Shown: positions 1 to 8,879, counted from the first letter of the stretch. The stretch is 16,975 bases of DNA from Bacteroidales bacterium UBA4073 (GCA_002383425.1 DFYV01000123.1:2462-19436), one strand, 5' to 3'. The notes: generated by a model from the letters alone, not told the origin. Made by a program: numbers and translations.

Positions 1-1262
1 CAGTTTACCGCTTGAGCGCCAACTATTTGGCTGGTAGGTGTAACCAGCGGGGGACAACCGGCATCGAAGCGGACAGTGGGAATAATTTCCAGAACCCGGG
101 GAAGCAAATTTTCCAGCTTTAGCTGTTTGAGCTGGGCTAACATGTTGGTGTACATACCGCCAGGAATTTCGGCATTTTTAACGTTTTCATCGGGTTTGGG
201 GAAGTTAAAGTACCTTTCAATGGACTGACAGGCATCGAGCAATGAGTCATACTTGCCGGTTTGGGCAAGCAGTATGGCTTGTTCAAAGAGATTATCGATA
301 TGAGCAGGTAAAGTGTAGTTCGTTATATCAAAATCGATGGGGAATTCGTAAGTATCGAGTTCCTTTAGTTCCTCGCGGATGGTCCTGAGCTCATGGTTTA
401 TTGCAGCAGCTGCTTTTAGGTTCACCCCCGTATCGATCCCCATTTTATTGCAGAAAATCTGGATTAGCTCAAAGGCAGGGGCTGCGGGACCACCTGCAAA
501 GTTCCATATAGCCGTATCAACAATATCAATCCCGTTTACTATTGCAGTTAATGTTGAGGCCAAGCCATAGCCAGGAGTGCAATGGGTGTGGAAATTGATG
601 GGGAGCTTTACTTCACGTTTTAGTGCCGATACTATGATAGCTGCTTGTTCAGGTGTTACCAGTCCGGCCATATCCTTCAGGGTTACCATATCAGCCCCCA
701 TTGCCTCAAGCTCTTTAGCTTTGACGATGTAGTATTTTTCAGTGAAAATTTTTCGGGGTAGCGTTTTTCCGCTCAGCATTGCTTTAATCCTATCCTTATG
801 TGAAAACTTAGGATCAACGGTGAAGCAAACGGTGCAATCGGCCATGCCCCCATTTTCCTTCACATACTTTACAGTGCTGCGGATATTGTCGGTATCGTTT
901 AAAGCATCGAATATGCGCATTATTGATATGCCCGACTTAACGGCATTACGGTTAAACCCTTCTATTACCTCTTCGGGGTAAGGGTTATAGCCAAAAAGGT
1001 TGCGCCCTCGCGATAGCGCTGTAAGTTTTGAAGTGTTGCCTACGGCCTTCTTGATACTTTCGAGCCTGTGCCAGGGATCCTCGTTCAGGTAACGCATTAC
1101 CGAATCGGGAACTGCACCACCCCATACTTCCATGGCATAAAAACCCGCTTCGCGGTAGTAGGGCAGCACCCTTTCCACCTGCTGCTGGGTCATTCGTGTG
1201 GCAAACAACGACTGTTGCCCGTCGCGGAGGGTTACATCCCTGATAAGCAGTTTTCTCTTCAC
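1..1262 (-). CDS. Biotin-dependent carboxyltransferase subunit, PycB/OadA-like (3' end beyond window)
   Basis: Translating the minus strand from a GTG at 1262 gives an open frame of 420 codons that is still open at position 1, so the C-terminus lies outside the window. The N-terminus reads RDVTLRDGQQSLFATRM, followed by MEVWGGAVPD, the CT-domain signature of pyruvate carboxylase and oxaloacetate decarboxylase alpha. The metal-site elements are present: the early Asp, KDMAG with the lysine that is carboxylated in the family, and FHTHCTPG with the HxH pair. The family moves CO2 between carboxybiotin and pyruvate/oxaloacetate. An in-frame TAA lies a few codons upstream and no ATG is available before Met25, so GTG is the likely start. 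Whether a biotinyl domain follows cannot be seen, so carboxylase subunit B and decarboxylase alpha cannot be told apart. The lipoprotein gene 133 bp upstream is on the same strand. Confidence 0.93.
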   Translation of the reverse strand, partial: MKRKLLIRDVTLRDGQQSLFATRMTQQQVERVLPYYREAGFYAMEVWGGAVPDSVMRYLNEDPWHRLESIKKAVGNTSKLTALSRGRNLFGYNPYPEEVIEGFNRNAVKSGISIMRIFDALNDTDNIRSTVKYVKENGGMADCTVCFTVDPKFSHKDRIKAMLSGKTLPRKIFTEKYYIVKAKELEAMGADMVTLKDMAGLVTPEQAAIIVSALKREVKLPINFHTHCTPGYGLASTLTAIVNGIDIVDTAIWNFAGGPAAPAFELIQIFCNKMGIDTGVNLKAAAAINHELRTIREELKELDTYEFPIDFDITNYTLPAHIDNLFEQAILLAQTGKYDSLLDACQSIERYFNFPKPDENVKNAEIPGGMYTNMLAQLKQLKLENLLPRVLEIIPTVRFDAGCPPLVTPTSQIVGAQAVN

Positions 1263-1395
1263 CGTAATATATTTTTAATTTTTATATCTACCTCGTAATA
1301 AGAGTTACGGCGAAGGAACAAATATTGTTTTGATTTTCAGGTTAGAATTTTGTAGTTTGATAACATGGTTTTAAAACAATGTTTTCAAGCAGGTT
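1263..1395. other. Intergenic gap with a near-perfect palindrome
   Basis: This gap separates the lipoprotein stop from the carboxyltransferase start. It holds a 22-bp near-palindrome at 1362-1383: outer arms AACAT/ATGTT around GTTTTAAAAC, with one mismatched pair. No T-run follows on either strand, so it is not a convincing terminator, and I see no good TAnnTTTG promoter for the carboxyltransferase. Inverted copies of CCGTAA/TTACGG also lie just upstream of the GTG start. Confidence 0.35.
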
Positions 1396-1833
1396 TTAGT
1401 ATCGTAAACGAGCATCGAGTTCATCACCATAAATGATGTAACACGGACTTGAGCACGATGTTTTATCATATTTTAGTTTAACAGATGTGGCGTCAATAAC
1501 AATAATTTCTCTGCCTTTGCTACTATAGTACGCTTTAATTGAATAGTACGATTCGACATCAAGTAAAAATACCATTTCTTTTATTGACGAAAAGCCGCTA
1601 TAAATAACATTTCCATTTTCTGTATTGCCACTGTATAGTTCAAAGTAAACCTGCTGGTTTTCGTTGTTTATAGTAAATTTTATCCGAACATCTATTTTAT
1701 CGGGTTTTAACTCGTAACATTCATCGCAGTTAACAACAAGCGAACTTAAATCCTCACAGGAGAGGGGAACAAAAACGAATATCAAAATGGCTAATGCTTT
1801 AAAAATTTTACCGTACATATTTAATGTTTTCAT
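1396..1833 (-). CDS. Hypothetical lipoprotein with four further cysteines
   Basis: This is a 145-aa protein with a lipoprotein signal peptide: a Lys-containing N-terminus, a hydrophobic stretch around residues 12-22, and a lipobox VPLSC with Cys26 followed by Glu-Asp. The mature part is mostly predicted beta by eye and carries two close cysteine pairs, Cys36/Cys39 (NCDEC) and Cys127/Cys131, which could form disulfides or bind metal. I do not recognise a family. The start overlaps the end of the ankyrin gene by 26 bp. The in-frame Met6 at 1818 would cut the overlap to 11 bp, and either start keeps the signal peptide. The overlap implies co-transcription and possibly translational coupling with the ankyrin protein, so the two products may act together at the envelope. 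Confidence 0.8.
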   Translation of the reverse strand: MKTLNMYGKIFKALAILIFVFVPLSCEDLSSLVVNCDECYELKPDKIDVRIKFTINNENQQVYFELYSGNTENGNVIYSGFSSIKEMVFLLDVESYYSIKAYYSSKGREIIVIDATSVKLKYDKTSCSSPCYIIYGDELDARLRY

Positions 1834-3214
1834 TTACTATCCTTGGACGCAATACGTTAAAATGTATTCTTGCTGAAATGGTGTAAATATATGGTAATGT
1901 CCCAAGTTCTTTATTAAAGTTGTACCCAAATCCAAACGAATATTCCATTGTTTTGCCAATGATTGATAAGCCACCACTCACAGCTGGGATATAGGATGTT
2001 TTCGGATCGGATGATGTGCCCCGATAGTTTCGGAAGTCAGCGCCAAATTCAATTTCGGCAAATGCAACAATTTTTTTCTTATTAGCGTTGATAAGGGTTT
2101 GGTTCTTTCGCAGATTTGCCTGTACTACTTGACGGTATTCCCAGTACTGGTATAGCTGTCCATCGACGGTGGTAAGTGAGGCAATAGCCGTTGGCCTGTG
2201 CAGGTACCCAAATGAGAGTTGCGTTTGTGTGATTTGTTCAGCTATTCCAACGTAGTAACCCATTAGAAACTCATGGCTTGCAAAGGACGATCCAATTTCA
2301 AGGAAAACCGATGATACTGATGGTTTTATTCTGGTTTTAAATCCATTTTCGGCAAGGAACTGCATGGCATCTTTACTGTTGTATTCCCGGGCAATTTGGT
2401 AGTAACTTTTGCCATGTGAATGGTTAAGGGCATCCAAATAGTATAAGTTTTTTAGAATTTCTATCGACCTATTGGCTATGGCGAAGCATTGGGCGTTAGC
2501 ACCTTTATCATCGGTTAATGTCAAATCGGCCCCGTAGCTGATTAAATAGTTGAAAATGATAGAATCGTTGAATTGAGCAGCAACCATTAATGGTGTAACG
2601 CCATTACTGTTGGCAATATCTGGATCGGCCCCGTTTTCGAGGAGTAATCTGGTACTTAACTTTGCACCCGTATAGGTTGACAGTATGAGAGGCGTATTTC
2701 CATGGTAATCCTTTGCGTTTAGGTCGGAGCCATAGTAGATCAAAATCTGTGTTAAATACGGTAACCCAAGCCAAACCGCATAATGCAGGGGGGTTAATCC
2801 TTTTGCGTTTGCTGCATTTATGTTGGCCCCATTTTGGATAAGTAGTTCGGCAATAGTGTCGTTTGCCGACCTCACTGCAGCGTGTAGTGCTGTGTTTCCA
2901 TTAGGAGGAGATGCATTCACATTTGCCCCTTTGTCTATAAGAAGTTTAACCACTTCTGCATTACCCGATTGTGCAGCAAACATAAGAGGTGTAACCCCAT
3001 TCCCATCGCAGGTATTAGGATCGGCACCCAAATTAATTAATTCAAGAACTTTGTCGGTATTGCCTGAATCGGCTTCAAGCATAAGCAGGTAGTTATAGGT
3101 TGACAGTATTTCAGTGGAGTCAATAGTTAATTCTTGTCCAATGGTTAAATTGAAATAGCCAGCTATTAAAAAAATAGCTGTGAGGAGTATGTAATATTTA
3201 ACTTTTATATACAT
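1808..3214 (-). CDS. Secreted ankyrin-repeat protein with C-terminal beta-barrel-like domain
   Basis: This 468-aa protein has a signal peptide (hydrophobic residues about 7-20, likely cleaved after IGQ near 27). About seven ankyrin repeats follow between residues 42 and 262, recognisable by GxTPLxxAAxxG and LLxxGADxN patterns, with a degenerate eighth repeat near 268-293. From about residue 298 to the end the character changes: alternating hydrophobic and polar residues, many Tyr, Phe and Gly, and turns such as RNYRGTSSDPKTS, which resembles an outer-membrane beta-barrel of roughly 170 residues. This last assignment is inference from pattern, not family recognition. Ankyrin repeats bind other proteins; here the domain would lie in the periplasm. 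The next gene, a lipoprotein, overlaps its 3' end. No good promoter motif was found upstream. Confidence 0.85.
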   Translation of the reverse strand: MYIKVKYYILLTAIFLIAGYFNLTIGQELTIDSTEILSTYNYLLMLEADSGNTDKVLELINLGADPNTCDGNGVTPLMFAAQSGNAEVVKLLIDKGANVNASPPNGNTALHAAVRSANDTIAELLIQNGANINAANAKGLTPLHYAVWLGLPYLTQILIYYGSDLNAKDYHGNTPLILSTYTGAKLSTRLLLENGADPDIANSNGVTPLMVAAQFNDSIIFNYLISYGADLTLTDDKGANAQCFAIANRSIEILKNLYYLDALNHSHGKSYYQIAREYNSKDAMQFLAENGFKTRIKPSVSSVFLEIGSSFASHEFLMGYYVGIAEQITQTQLSFGYLHRPTAIASLTTVDGQLYQYWEYRQVVQANLRKNQTLINANKKKIVAFAEIEFGADFRNYRGTSSDPKTSYIPAVSGGLSIIGKTMEYSFGFGYNFNKELGTLPYIYTISARIHFNVLRPRIVNENIKYVR

Positions 3215-3250
3215 GAGTTCAGTCTATAAAGTTCATAAAGTTGAAAGTTT

Positions 3251-3350
3251 ACCCTGTGAAATAATTTTGCGTGGCAAAATTACCCTGTTAAATAAAATCT
3301 CTGATTTTCTTTTGCAAAAGCAAAATATTTAATAGAGTATTTCACAGGGT
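3251..3350. repeat. Palindromic intergenic element with ACCCTGT/ACAGGGT ends
   Basis: A perfect 13-bp inverted repeat, ACCCTGTGAAATA at 3251-3263 and TATTTCACAGGGT at 3338-3350, bounds about 100 bp. A second direct copy of the left arm with one change lies at 3282-3294. The interior contains a small hairpin, ATTTTGC/GCAAAAT around 3264-3280, and another A/T-rich one near 3304-3325. No protein is plausible here. It lies 36 bp upstream of the ankyrin gene start and looks like a small non-coding palindromic repeat. Confidence 0.6.
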
Positions 3351-3388
3351 GAATAAAGTTAAAACATTGAAAATAAGGGTTATATGTT

Positions 3389-3522
3389 TGAGTCCAGTCA
3401 AAAAAGCCCAAAAGCAAACACGTCATTGCGAGGAGGCACGACGAAGCAATCTGTTGCTCAAAGAGATATAGATTGCTTCGCTTCGCTCGCAATGACGAGA
3501 ATACCTTTTTAGACTGGACTCA
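3389..3522. repeat. Inverted TGAGTCCAGTC arms around a palindromic unit
   Basis: TGAGTCCAGTC at 3389-3399 is matched by its reverse complement GACTGGACTCA at 3512-3522, and the similarity continues into the flanking A/T. The arms enclose the 77-bp palindromic repeat at 3421-3497. Related copies of the arm occur at 3210-3226 and 15807-15823, so the arm is a dispersed motif in this genome. Confidence 0.55.
3421..3497. repeat. 77-bp palindromic repeat beginning CGTCATTGCGAG
   Basis: The outer stem is CGTCATTGCGAG (3421-3432) with CTCGCAATGACG (3486-3497). The inner stem is CGAAGCAATCT (3442-3452) with AGATTGCTTCG (3470-3480), around a loop of 17 nt. From memory, palindromes with these CGTCATTGCGAG ends are dispersed intergenic repeats in many bacterial genomes, often with an interior of this kind. 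The short open frames running across it in both directions are by-products of the palindrome. Confidence 0.8.
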
Positions 3523-3645
3523 TGTTTATTGCACAACGTTTTTTAAAATGCTGATAATTAAAAACATAGCTTGTTATGCTAAAATAAAACATGCTTTTTA
3601 TACCGGACTCATACATAAAACACTTGCATTATTTACAAAAATAAA

Positions 3646-3672
3646 AAAACGCCCTGTGTTAAAGGGCGTTTT
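3646..3672 (-). terminator. Intrinsic terminator of ppdK
   Basis: AAAACGCCCT (3646-3655) and AGGGCGTTTT (3663-3672) form a 10-bp stem with a 7-nt loop. Read on the minus strand the hairpin is followed by a run of T. It lies 18 bp past the ppdK stop codon. The A/T-flanked stem is nearly symmetric, so it could also work weakly in the other direction. Confidence 0.85.
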
Positions 3673-3689
3673 AACAAAGAATATGTCAA

Positions 3690-6416
3690 CTATTTGGCGT
3701 ATTTAATGCTTGCCTGTGCAGCAGCCAAACGTGCAATAGGAACACGGAAAGGCGAACAACTTACGTAGGTTAAGCCTGACTTATAGCAGAACTCAACCGA
3801 TGCGGGATCGCCGCCTTGCTCGCCGCATATACCTACCTTAAGATCGGGACGGGTATTACGGCCTTTTGTTACAGCCATCTCAATTAGCTGTCCAACGCCA
3901 TCCTGATCAATGGTTTGGAAGGGGTCGTTAACAAGAATCTTATTATCAAGGTAATCGTGGAGGAATCCTCCCATGTCGTCGCGGCTGAACCCAAAAGTCA
4001 TTTGGGTAAGGTCGTTGGTACCAAAGGAGAAGAATTCGGCAGTCTTAGCCATTTGATTGGCAAGAAGGCAAGCGCGAGGGATTTCAATCATGGTACCGTA
4101 TTTATACTCAATGGCGTTAATGCTGAATTTTTTGCATACTTCGGCATAAACGCGATCAACAATTTTCTTGGTGAAGTCGAGTTCCGAAACATCGCAGGTA
4201 ACGGGAACCATGATTTCGGGTTTGGGCGATTTGCCTTCGTTCATGAGTTCGGCAGTAGCCTCGAAAATAGCTCGTATTTGCATTTCGGAGATTTCGGGGT
4301 AGGTAACGCCCAGACGAACTCCCCTGTGCCCCATCATGGGGTTAACCTCATGAAGTGCCTCGCCTCGTTTCATAATGGCATCAACCGAAATACCCAATGA
4401 CTTGGCAAGTTCGGCTTGTTTATCGGCGCTTTGAGGTACAAACTCGTGTAGTGGTGGGTCGAGCAGACGGAAAGTAACGGGCAGGGTATCCATGGCCAGC
4501 ATGGTGTTCTTCAAATCACGCTTAACAAATACAAAGAGCTCATTCAATGCTTTGCGACGTTCCTCTTCGGTTGCGCTGAGAATCATTTTACGAAGCAGGA
4601 ACAAAGGCTCTTCGGAACCTTTTCCGTAAAACATGTGTTCGGTACGGAACAGGCCAATGCCTTCGGCTCCAAACTCGCGTGCAATTTTAGCATCCTCAGG
4701 GGTATCGGCATTGGTGCGAACTCCCATTTTGCGAAACTTATCAACCAACTTCATAAACTCCTGGAAGCGAGGATTCTCAGTTGCCTCCATTAGCTTTAGT
4801 TCGGCGTTATAAACATGTCCTCTAGTACCGTTTAGGGTTAGCACATCGCCTTCCTTAATTGCTATGTTAGAACCTTCAATCTTAGCTGTTTTTTCAGCGG
4901 CGTTAACCTTTAGAGCGCCAGCACCAACAATACAGCATTTTCCCCAGCCTCGGGCAACAAGAGCGGCATGCGAGGTCATACCTCCACGGGCGGTTAGAAT
5001 GCCCTTTGCAGCACGCATACCCTCAACGTCTTCGGGGTTGGTTTCCTCGCGTAGCAGTATTACCTTTTCACCCTTACGTGTCCATGCAACTGCGTCTTCG
5101 GCTGTGAATACCACCTTACCAACTGCTGCGCCAGGGCCTGCCGGTAAACCTTTAACAATAGGTGTAACCTTGGCTTCCTCTTTAGGGTCGCAAATGGGGT
5201 GAAGTAACTCATCGAGCTGAATGGGATCAACACGAAGTACTGCAGTTTTTTCATCAATAAGCCCTTCGTGTAACATGTCCATGGCCATATTCAGGGCAGC
5301 GGTACCAGTACGTTTGCCTGCACGGCATTGTAGCATGTAAAGTTTACCTTCCTGTATGGTGAACTCGATGTCCTGCATATCCTTGAATGCTCTTTCAAGG
5401 GTATTGCGGATATCAACAAGTTCTTTATAGGTTTGGGGCATGAGCTCCTCCAAACTGGGGAGATGCTTGTTTTGTTCATTTTTGGTTTCGTTGTTCAAGG
5501 GGTTGGGGGTACGTATTCCGGCTACTACATCTTCGCCCTGAGCGTTTATCAGCCATTCCCCATAAAATACATTTTCGCCGGTTGCAGGGTTACGGGTAAA
5601 AGCTACTCCAGTTGCTGAAGTATCGCCCATATTTCCGAATACCATGGTTTGAACGTTAACGGCAGTACCCCAATCGTCGGGAATACCCTCAATGCGACGG
5701 TACGATACTGCTTTTTTACCGTTCCAGCTCTTGAACACGGCTTTAATGCCACCCAGTAATTGTTCTTTGGCATCATCGGGGAATTCCTTGCCAAAAACCT
5801 TCTTAACCTGTTTTTTGAACTCTTCGGCTAAGAACTTCAGGTCATCGGCGTTTAAATCGGTATCGTTCTTGTAGCCCTTGCTGTGCTTGTATTGGTCAAG
5901 AATATCATCAAGCTGTTTACGGATACCTTTTCCATCGGTAGTTTCAATGCCTTCGGCTTTTTCCATTACTACGTCGGCGTACATCATGATTAACCGACGG
6001 TATGAGTCCCAAACAAACCTGGGGTTACTGGTTTTCTTAATTAGGCCGGGAATGGTTGATGAACAAAGGCCGATGTTAAGTACGGTATCCATCATGCCGG
6101 GCATCGACTTACGGGCGCCAGAACGGCAGCTAACCAGTAGGGGATTTTCAGGATCACCGTACTTCATCCCCATCATCTGCTCAACCTTTGCCATGGCATC
6201 CCATAATTCAGGGATTAGGTCGGCAGGTAGTTCATGGTTGTTCTTGTAGTACTCATTACAGGTATCGGTTGTAATGGTAAAACCTGCGGGTACCGGTAAA
6301 CCTAAGAGACACATCTCAGCAAGGTTTGCCCCCTTGCCACCAAGCAGATTCTTCATGTCTGCTTTTCCTTCGGCCGTCTTATTCCCAAAGACGTAAATTC
6401 TCTTTACTTTCGACAT
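3690..6416 (-). CDS. ppdK: Pyruvate, phosphate dikinase
   Basis: This 908-aa cytoplasmic enzyme interconverts pyruvate + ATP + Pi and phosphoenolpyruvate + AMP + PPi. The order of parts is canonical: N-terminal nucleotide-binding region with GGKGANLAEM near residue 27 and PAGFTI; swivelling phosphohistidine domain with GGMTSHAALVARGWG, where His483 is the phosphorylated residue and Thr481 is the position targeted by the regulatory PDRP kinase/phosphatase in related enzymes; C-terminal PEP/pyruvate barrel with GTNDLTQMTFGFSRDD and GICGEQGGDP, Cys864 being the catalytic cysteine. The length is slightly above the roughly 875 aa typical for bacterial enzymes. The frame is intact, with an ATG start preceded by a good promoter and a terminator just after the stop. 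With the PycB/OadA-like gene it points to active PEP-pyruvate-oxaloacetate interconversion, as in PPi-using anaerobes. Confidence 0.98.
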   Translation of the reverse strand: MSKVKRIYVFGNKTAEGKADMKNLLGGKGANLAEMCLLGLPVPAGFTITTDTCNEYYKNNHELPADLIPELWDAMAKVEQMMGMKYGDPENPLLVSCRSGARKSMPGMMDTVLNIGLCSSTIPGLIKKTSNPRFVWDSYRRLIMMYADVVMEKAEGIETTDGKGIRKQLDDILDQYKHSKGYKNDTDLNADDLKFLAEEFKKQVKKVFGKEFPDDAKEQLLGGIKAVFKSWNGKKAVSYRRIEGIPDDWGTAVNVQTMVFGNMGDTSATGVAFTRNPATGENVFYGEWLINAQGEDVVAGIRTPNPLNNETKNEQNKHLPSLEELMPQTYKELVDIRNTLERAFKDMQDIEFTIQEGKLYMLQCRAGKRTGTAALNMAMDMLHEGLIDEKTAVLRVDPIQLDELLHPICDPKEEAKVTPIVKGLPAGPGAAVGKVVFTAEDAVAWTRKGEKVILLREETNPEDVEGMRAAKGILTARGGMTSHAALVARGWGKCCIVGAGALKVNAAEKTAKIEGSNIAIKEGDVLTLNGTRGHVYNAELKLMEATENPRFQEFMKLVDKFRKMGVRTNADTPEDAKIAREFGAEGIGLFRTEHMFYGKGSEEPLFLLRKMILSATEEERRKALNELFVFVKRDLKNTMLAMDTLPVTFRLLDPPLHEFVPQSADKQAELAKSLGISVDAIMKRGEALHEVNPMMGHRGVRLGVTYPEISEMQIRAIFEATAELMNEGKSPKPEIMVPVTCDVSELDFTKKIVDRVYAEVCKKFSINAIEYKYGTMIEIPRACLLANQMAKTAEFFSFGTNDLTQMTFGFSRDDMGGFLHDYLDNKILVNDPFQTIDQDGVGQLIEMAVTKGRNTRPDLKVGICGEQGGDPASVEFCYKSGLTYVSCSPFRVPIARLAAAQASIKYAK

Positions 6417-6487
6417 TTATTTTCGAGTTTTTAATTAAACTATTAGGGTTTATTCCAACTGATTTTAACAAATTCTTCGTGAACTTA

Positions 6488-6522
6488 CAAAAGTATTAAA
6501 AAAAATGGAATGGGGTAACAAA
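6488..6522 (-). promoter_or_regulatory. ppdK promoter, Bacteroidota type
   Basis: On the minus strand TTTG (6519-6522) is followed after 23 bp by TACTTTTG (6488-6495), fitting the TAnnTTTG -7 element of the Bacteroidota primary sigma factor. Transcription would start near 6481, leaving a 5' leader of about 64 nt. The divergent DPP-IV gene lies on the other side of this 252-bp gap; no equally good motif was found for it. Confidence 0.65.
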
Positions 6523-6668
6523 AGTTTGGGTTTCACACCTTTTAACATCTGCAATCGTTTTAGAATCTAATTTGGCGATTTAATAGTCAATTTTTTATTC
6601 CTACATTAGCATCAATGTTAAACATTTTACTTATTTCATCATCAAAATAAAAACTAAACATTCAGGCT

Positions 6669-8843
6669 ATGAAAAAAGTTTTTCTGCTGTTGCTTTCAGT
6701 CATGCTTGTTGCTTTTGATTTTTCTGTGGCACAAGTTGCAAAGCAGCAAATCACTCTTGACGACCTATTCAAAAAAGGTACTTTTCGGTCGAAAAGTATT
6801 TGGGGATTAACTCCAATGAACGATGACGAGTACTACTCCGCTCTTGACGATAAAGGTAGGGTTGTTAAGTACAAGTTCACCACTGGCGAACAGGTTGAGG
6901 TTTTATTTGACCCCTCTGCCTTTCAGGTTGCAGAGTTGAAGGGCATGTCGAGTTACAGGTTCTCGGATGACGAAAACTTGATGTTGATTGAAACCAACGT
7001 TCAATCAATCTATCGTTATTCCTACACCGCTGAAAATTTTGTTTACAACATCAAAACTAAAGAGCTAAAACGATTATCACAAAACGGGCCTCAGCTGAAT
7101 GCTACATTTTCGCCCGATGGCTCCAAGATGGCCTTTGTTCGTGATAATAATATATATATGGTTGATTTGCATAGCTTTGAGGAGTTTCAAATTACAACCG
7201 ATGGTGAGTACAACAAGATCATCAATGGCGCTGCCGATTGGGTTTATGAGGAAGAGTTTGCATTAACCACCGGCATGCAGTGGTCGCCCGATTCCAAAAA
7301 ACTGGCCTACTTCCGTTTTGATGAGAGCGGGGTGAAAATGTTCAACATGACCATGTATGAACGAAAACTATATCCGGACAACTATACCTTTAAGTATCCA
7401 AAAGCAGGTGAGGAGAACTCGGCTGTAACCATACATGTTTATGACCTGGCTGAAAAGAAAACCCAACCAATGGATGCTGGCCCTAATGCTGACCAGTATA
7501 TTGCCCGAATAAAATGGATGCCAACTTCCGATAAGCTTTGCCTGATACGATTGAATCGTCTTCAGAATCAAATTGATATTCTGATGGCCGATCCCTTATC
7601 GGGCAGCTCTGAGGTTGTTTTCTCTGAGACTAATAAGTACTATATCGAAGAGGTTACTGATAGCTACTTAACCATCACCCCTGATGGAAAAAAGTTCATT
7701 TTAACCTCGGAACGTGATGGGTTTAAACACATCTACCTGTACGACTTACAAACCAAACAGGCAAGTCAGCTTACCGGTGGTATCAACGAGGTTATTTCGG
7801 TTTACGGGTATGATCCCAAAGGGAAAACCATATACTACCTTGGTTATGATCAAGGTCCTTTGCAAAGAGCAGTTTTTGCGGTCGATTTAAAGGGGAATAC
7901 CCAAAAACTTTCCAAAAAAAGCGGTTCAAATTTTGCCGTTTTTACCAATCACTATAAGTATTACATGGTTTACCATTCCTCTGTTACAACCCCGCTGAAT
8001 GTTACGCTCTACAAATTGAATGGGAAAGAGGTTCGGGTAATGGAGAATAATCAGGCACTTACTGATAGGTTGCAGGCTTATGAGCTACCTCAAAAGGAAT
8101 TTTTTACATTCGAGACCTCCGAGGGGGTAGAGCTATATGGGTATATGGTAAAACCTTTGAATTTTGATAGCACCACAAAGTATCCTGTAATGATGTACCA
8201 GTACAGTGGCCCAGGTTCGCAGTCGGTTACTGATAATTTCCGTATAGGCTGGGATGAGTATCTGGCAACATTAGGCTACATGGTAGTTTGTGTTGATGGA
8301 CGTGGTACGGGTGGCCGTGGTGAGCATTTTAAGAAGATGACCTACGGCCAGCTTGGTTACTATGAATCCATCGACCAGATTGAAGCCGCAAAATACCTGC
8401 AAACCCTTCCGTTTGTCGATGGTAGTCGCATTGGAATTTGGGGTTGGAGCTATGGCGGTTACATGTCGAGCCTTTGCCTTTTCAAAGGAGCTGATGTATT
8501 CCGTATGGCAATAGCAGTTGCACCAGTAACCAACTGGCGATACTATGATTCAATTTACACCGAACGTTACATGGGTTTACCCCAGGATAATCCTCTTGGT
8601 TACGACAATAACTCCCCTATTAATCACGTTGACAAGCTAAAAGGGAAATTCTTACTTATTCATGGTACGGCCGATGACAATGTGCATTTTCAGAATTCCA
8701 TTGAGATGATCGAAAAGCTGGTTCAGGCTGGCAAGCAGTTCGATGTTATGATTTATCCCGATAAAAATCATGGAATTAGAGGTGGAAACACTACAATGCA
8801 CCTATATAACCTGATGGCCAGCTATATTAAGGAAAACCTTTAA
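6669..8843 (+). CDS. Dipeptidyl peptidase IV (S9B family)
   Basis: This 724-aa exported serine peptidase releases Xaa-Pro (or Xaa-Ala) dipeptides from peptide N-termini. Residues 1-22 form a signal peptide ending in SVAQ. Residues from about 40 to 480 match the beta-propeller, including DWVYEEEFALTTG, whose Glu194-196 run supplies the paired Glu that holds the substrate amino terminus in DPP-IV. The C-terminal alpha/beta hydrolase domain has the full triad: Ser594 in GWSYGGY, Asp669 in HGTADDN and His701 in DKNHGI; the Asp-His spacing equals that of human DPP4. No frameshift or missing residue. In Bacteroidota such enzymes sit in the periplasm and feed amino-acid use. The gene stands alone on the plus strand. 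Only a weak A/T hairpin and a T-run follow the stop. Confidence 0.96.
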   Translation: MKKVFLLLLSVMLVAFDFSVAQVAKQQITLDDLFKKGTFRSKSIWGLTPMNDDEYYSALDDKGRVVKYKFTTGEQVEVLFDPSAFQVAELKGMSSYRFSDDENLMLIETNVQSIYRYSYTAENFVYNIKTKELKRLSQNGPQLNATFSPDGSKMAFVRDNNIYMVDLHSFEEFQITTDGEYNKIINGAADWVYEEEFALTTGMQWSPDSKKLAYFRFDESGVKMFNMTMYERKLYPDNYTFKYPKAGEENSAVTIHVYDLAEKKTQPMDAGPNADQYIARIKWMPTSDKLCLIRLNRLQNQIDILMADPLSGSSEVVFSETNKYYIEEVTDSYLTITPDGKKFILTSERDGFKHIYLYDLQTKQASQLTGGINEVISVYGYDPKGKTIYYLGYDQGPLQRAVFAVDLKGNTQKLSKKSGSNFAVFTNHYKYYMVYHSSVTTPLNVTLYKLNGKEVRVMENNQALTDRLQAYELPQKEFFTFETSEGVELYGYMVKPLNFDSTTKYPVMMYQYSGPGSQSVTDNFRIGWDEYLATLGYMVVCVDGRGTGGRGEHFKKMTYGQLGYYESIDQIEAAKYLQTLPFVDGSRIGIWGWSYGGYMSSLCLFKGADVFRMAIAVAPVTNWRYYDSIYTERYMGLPQDNPLGYDNNSPINHVDKLKGKFLLIHGTADDNVHFQNSIEMIEKLVQAGKQFDVMIYPDKNHGIRGGNTTMHLYNLMASYIKENL

Positions 8844-8879
8844 TTATGGTTAAATTCTTTTTTTGAGGTGCAATTGATG

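Noticed and set aside
3280..3706. Short open frames of 70 and 77 codons on both strands
   Set aside because: They run through the palindromic repeats and the ppdK terminator; translations have no domain-like pattern.
3915..4400. 161-codon plus-strand frame and several others opposite ppdK
   Set aside because: They lie wholly antisense to a clear ppdK with intact motifs; the compositions are those of reverse-complemented coding DNA.
8843..8870. Intrinsic terminator after DPP-IV
   Set aside because: There is a T-run, but the stem before it is only about five A/T pairs, too weak to list.
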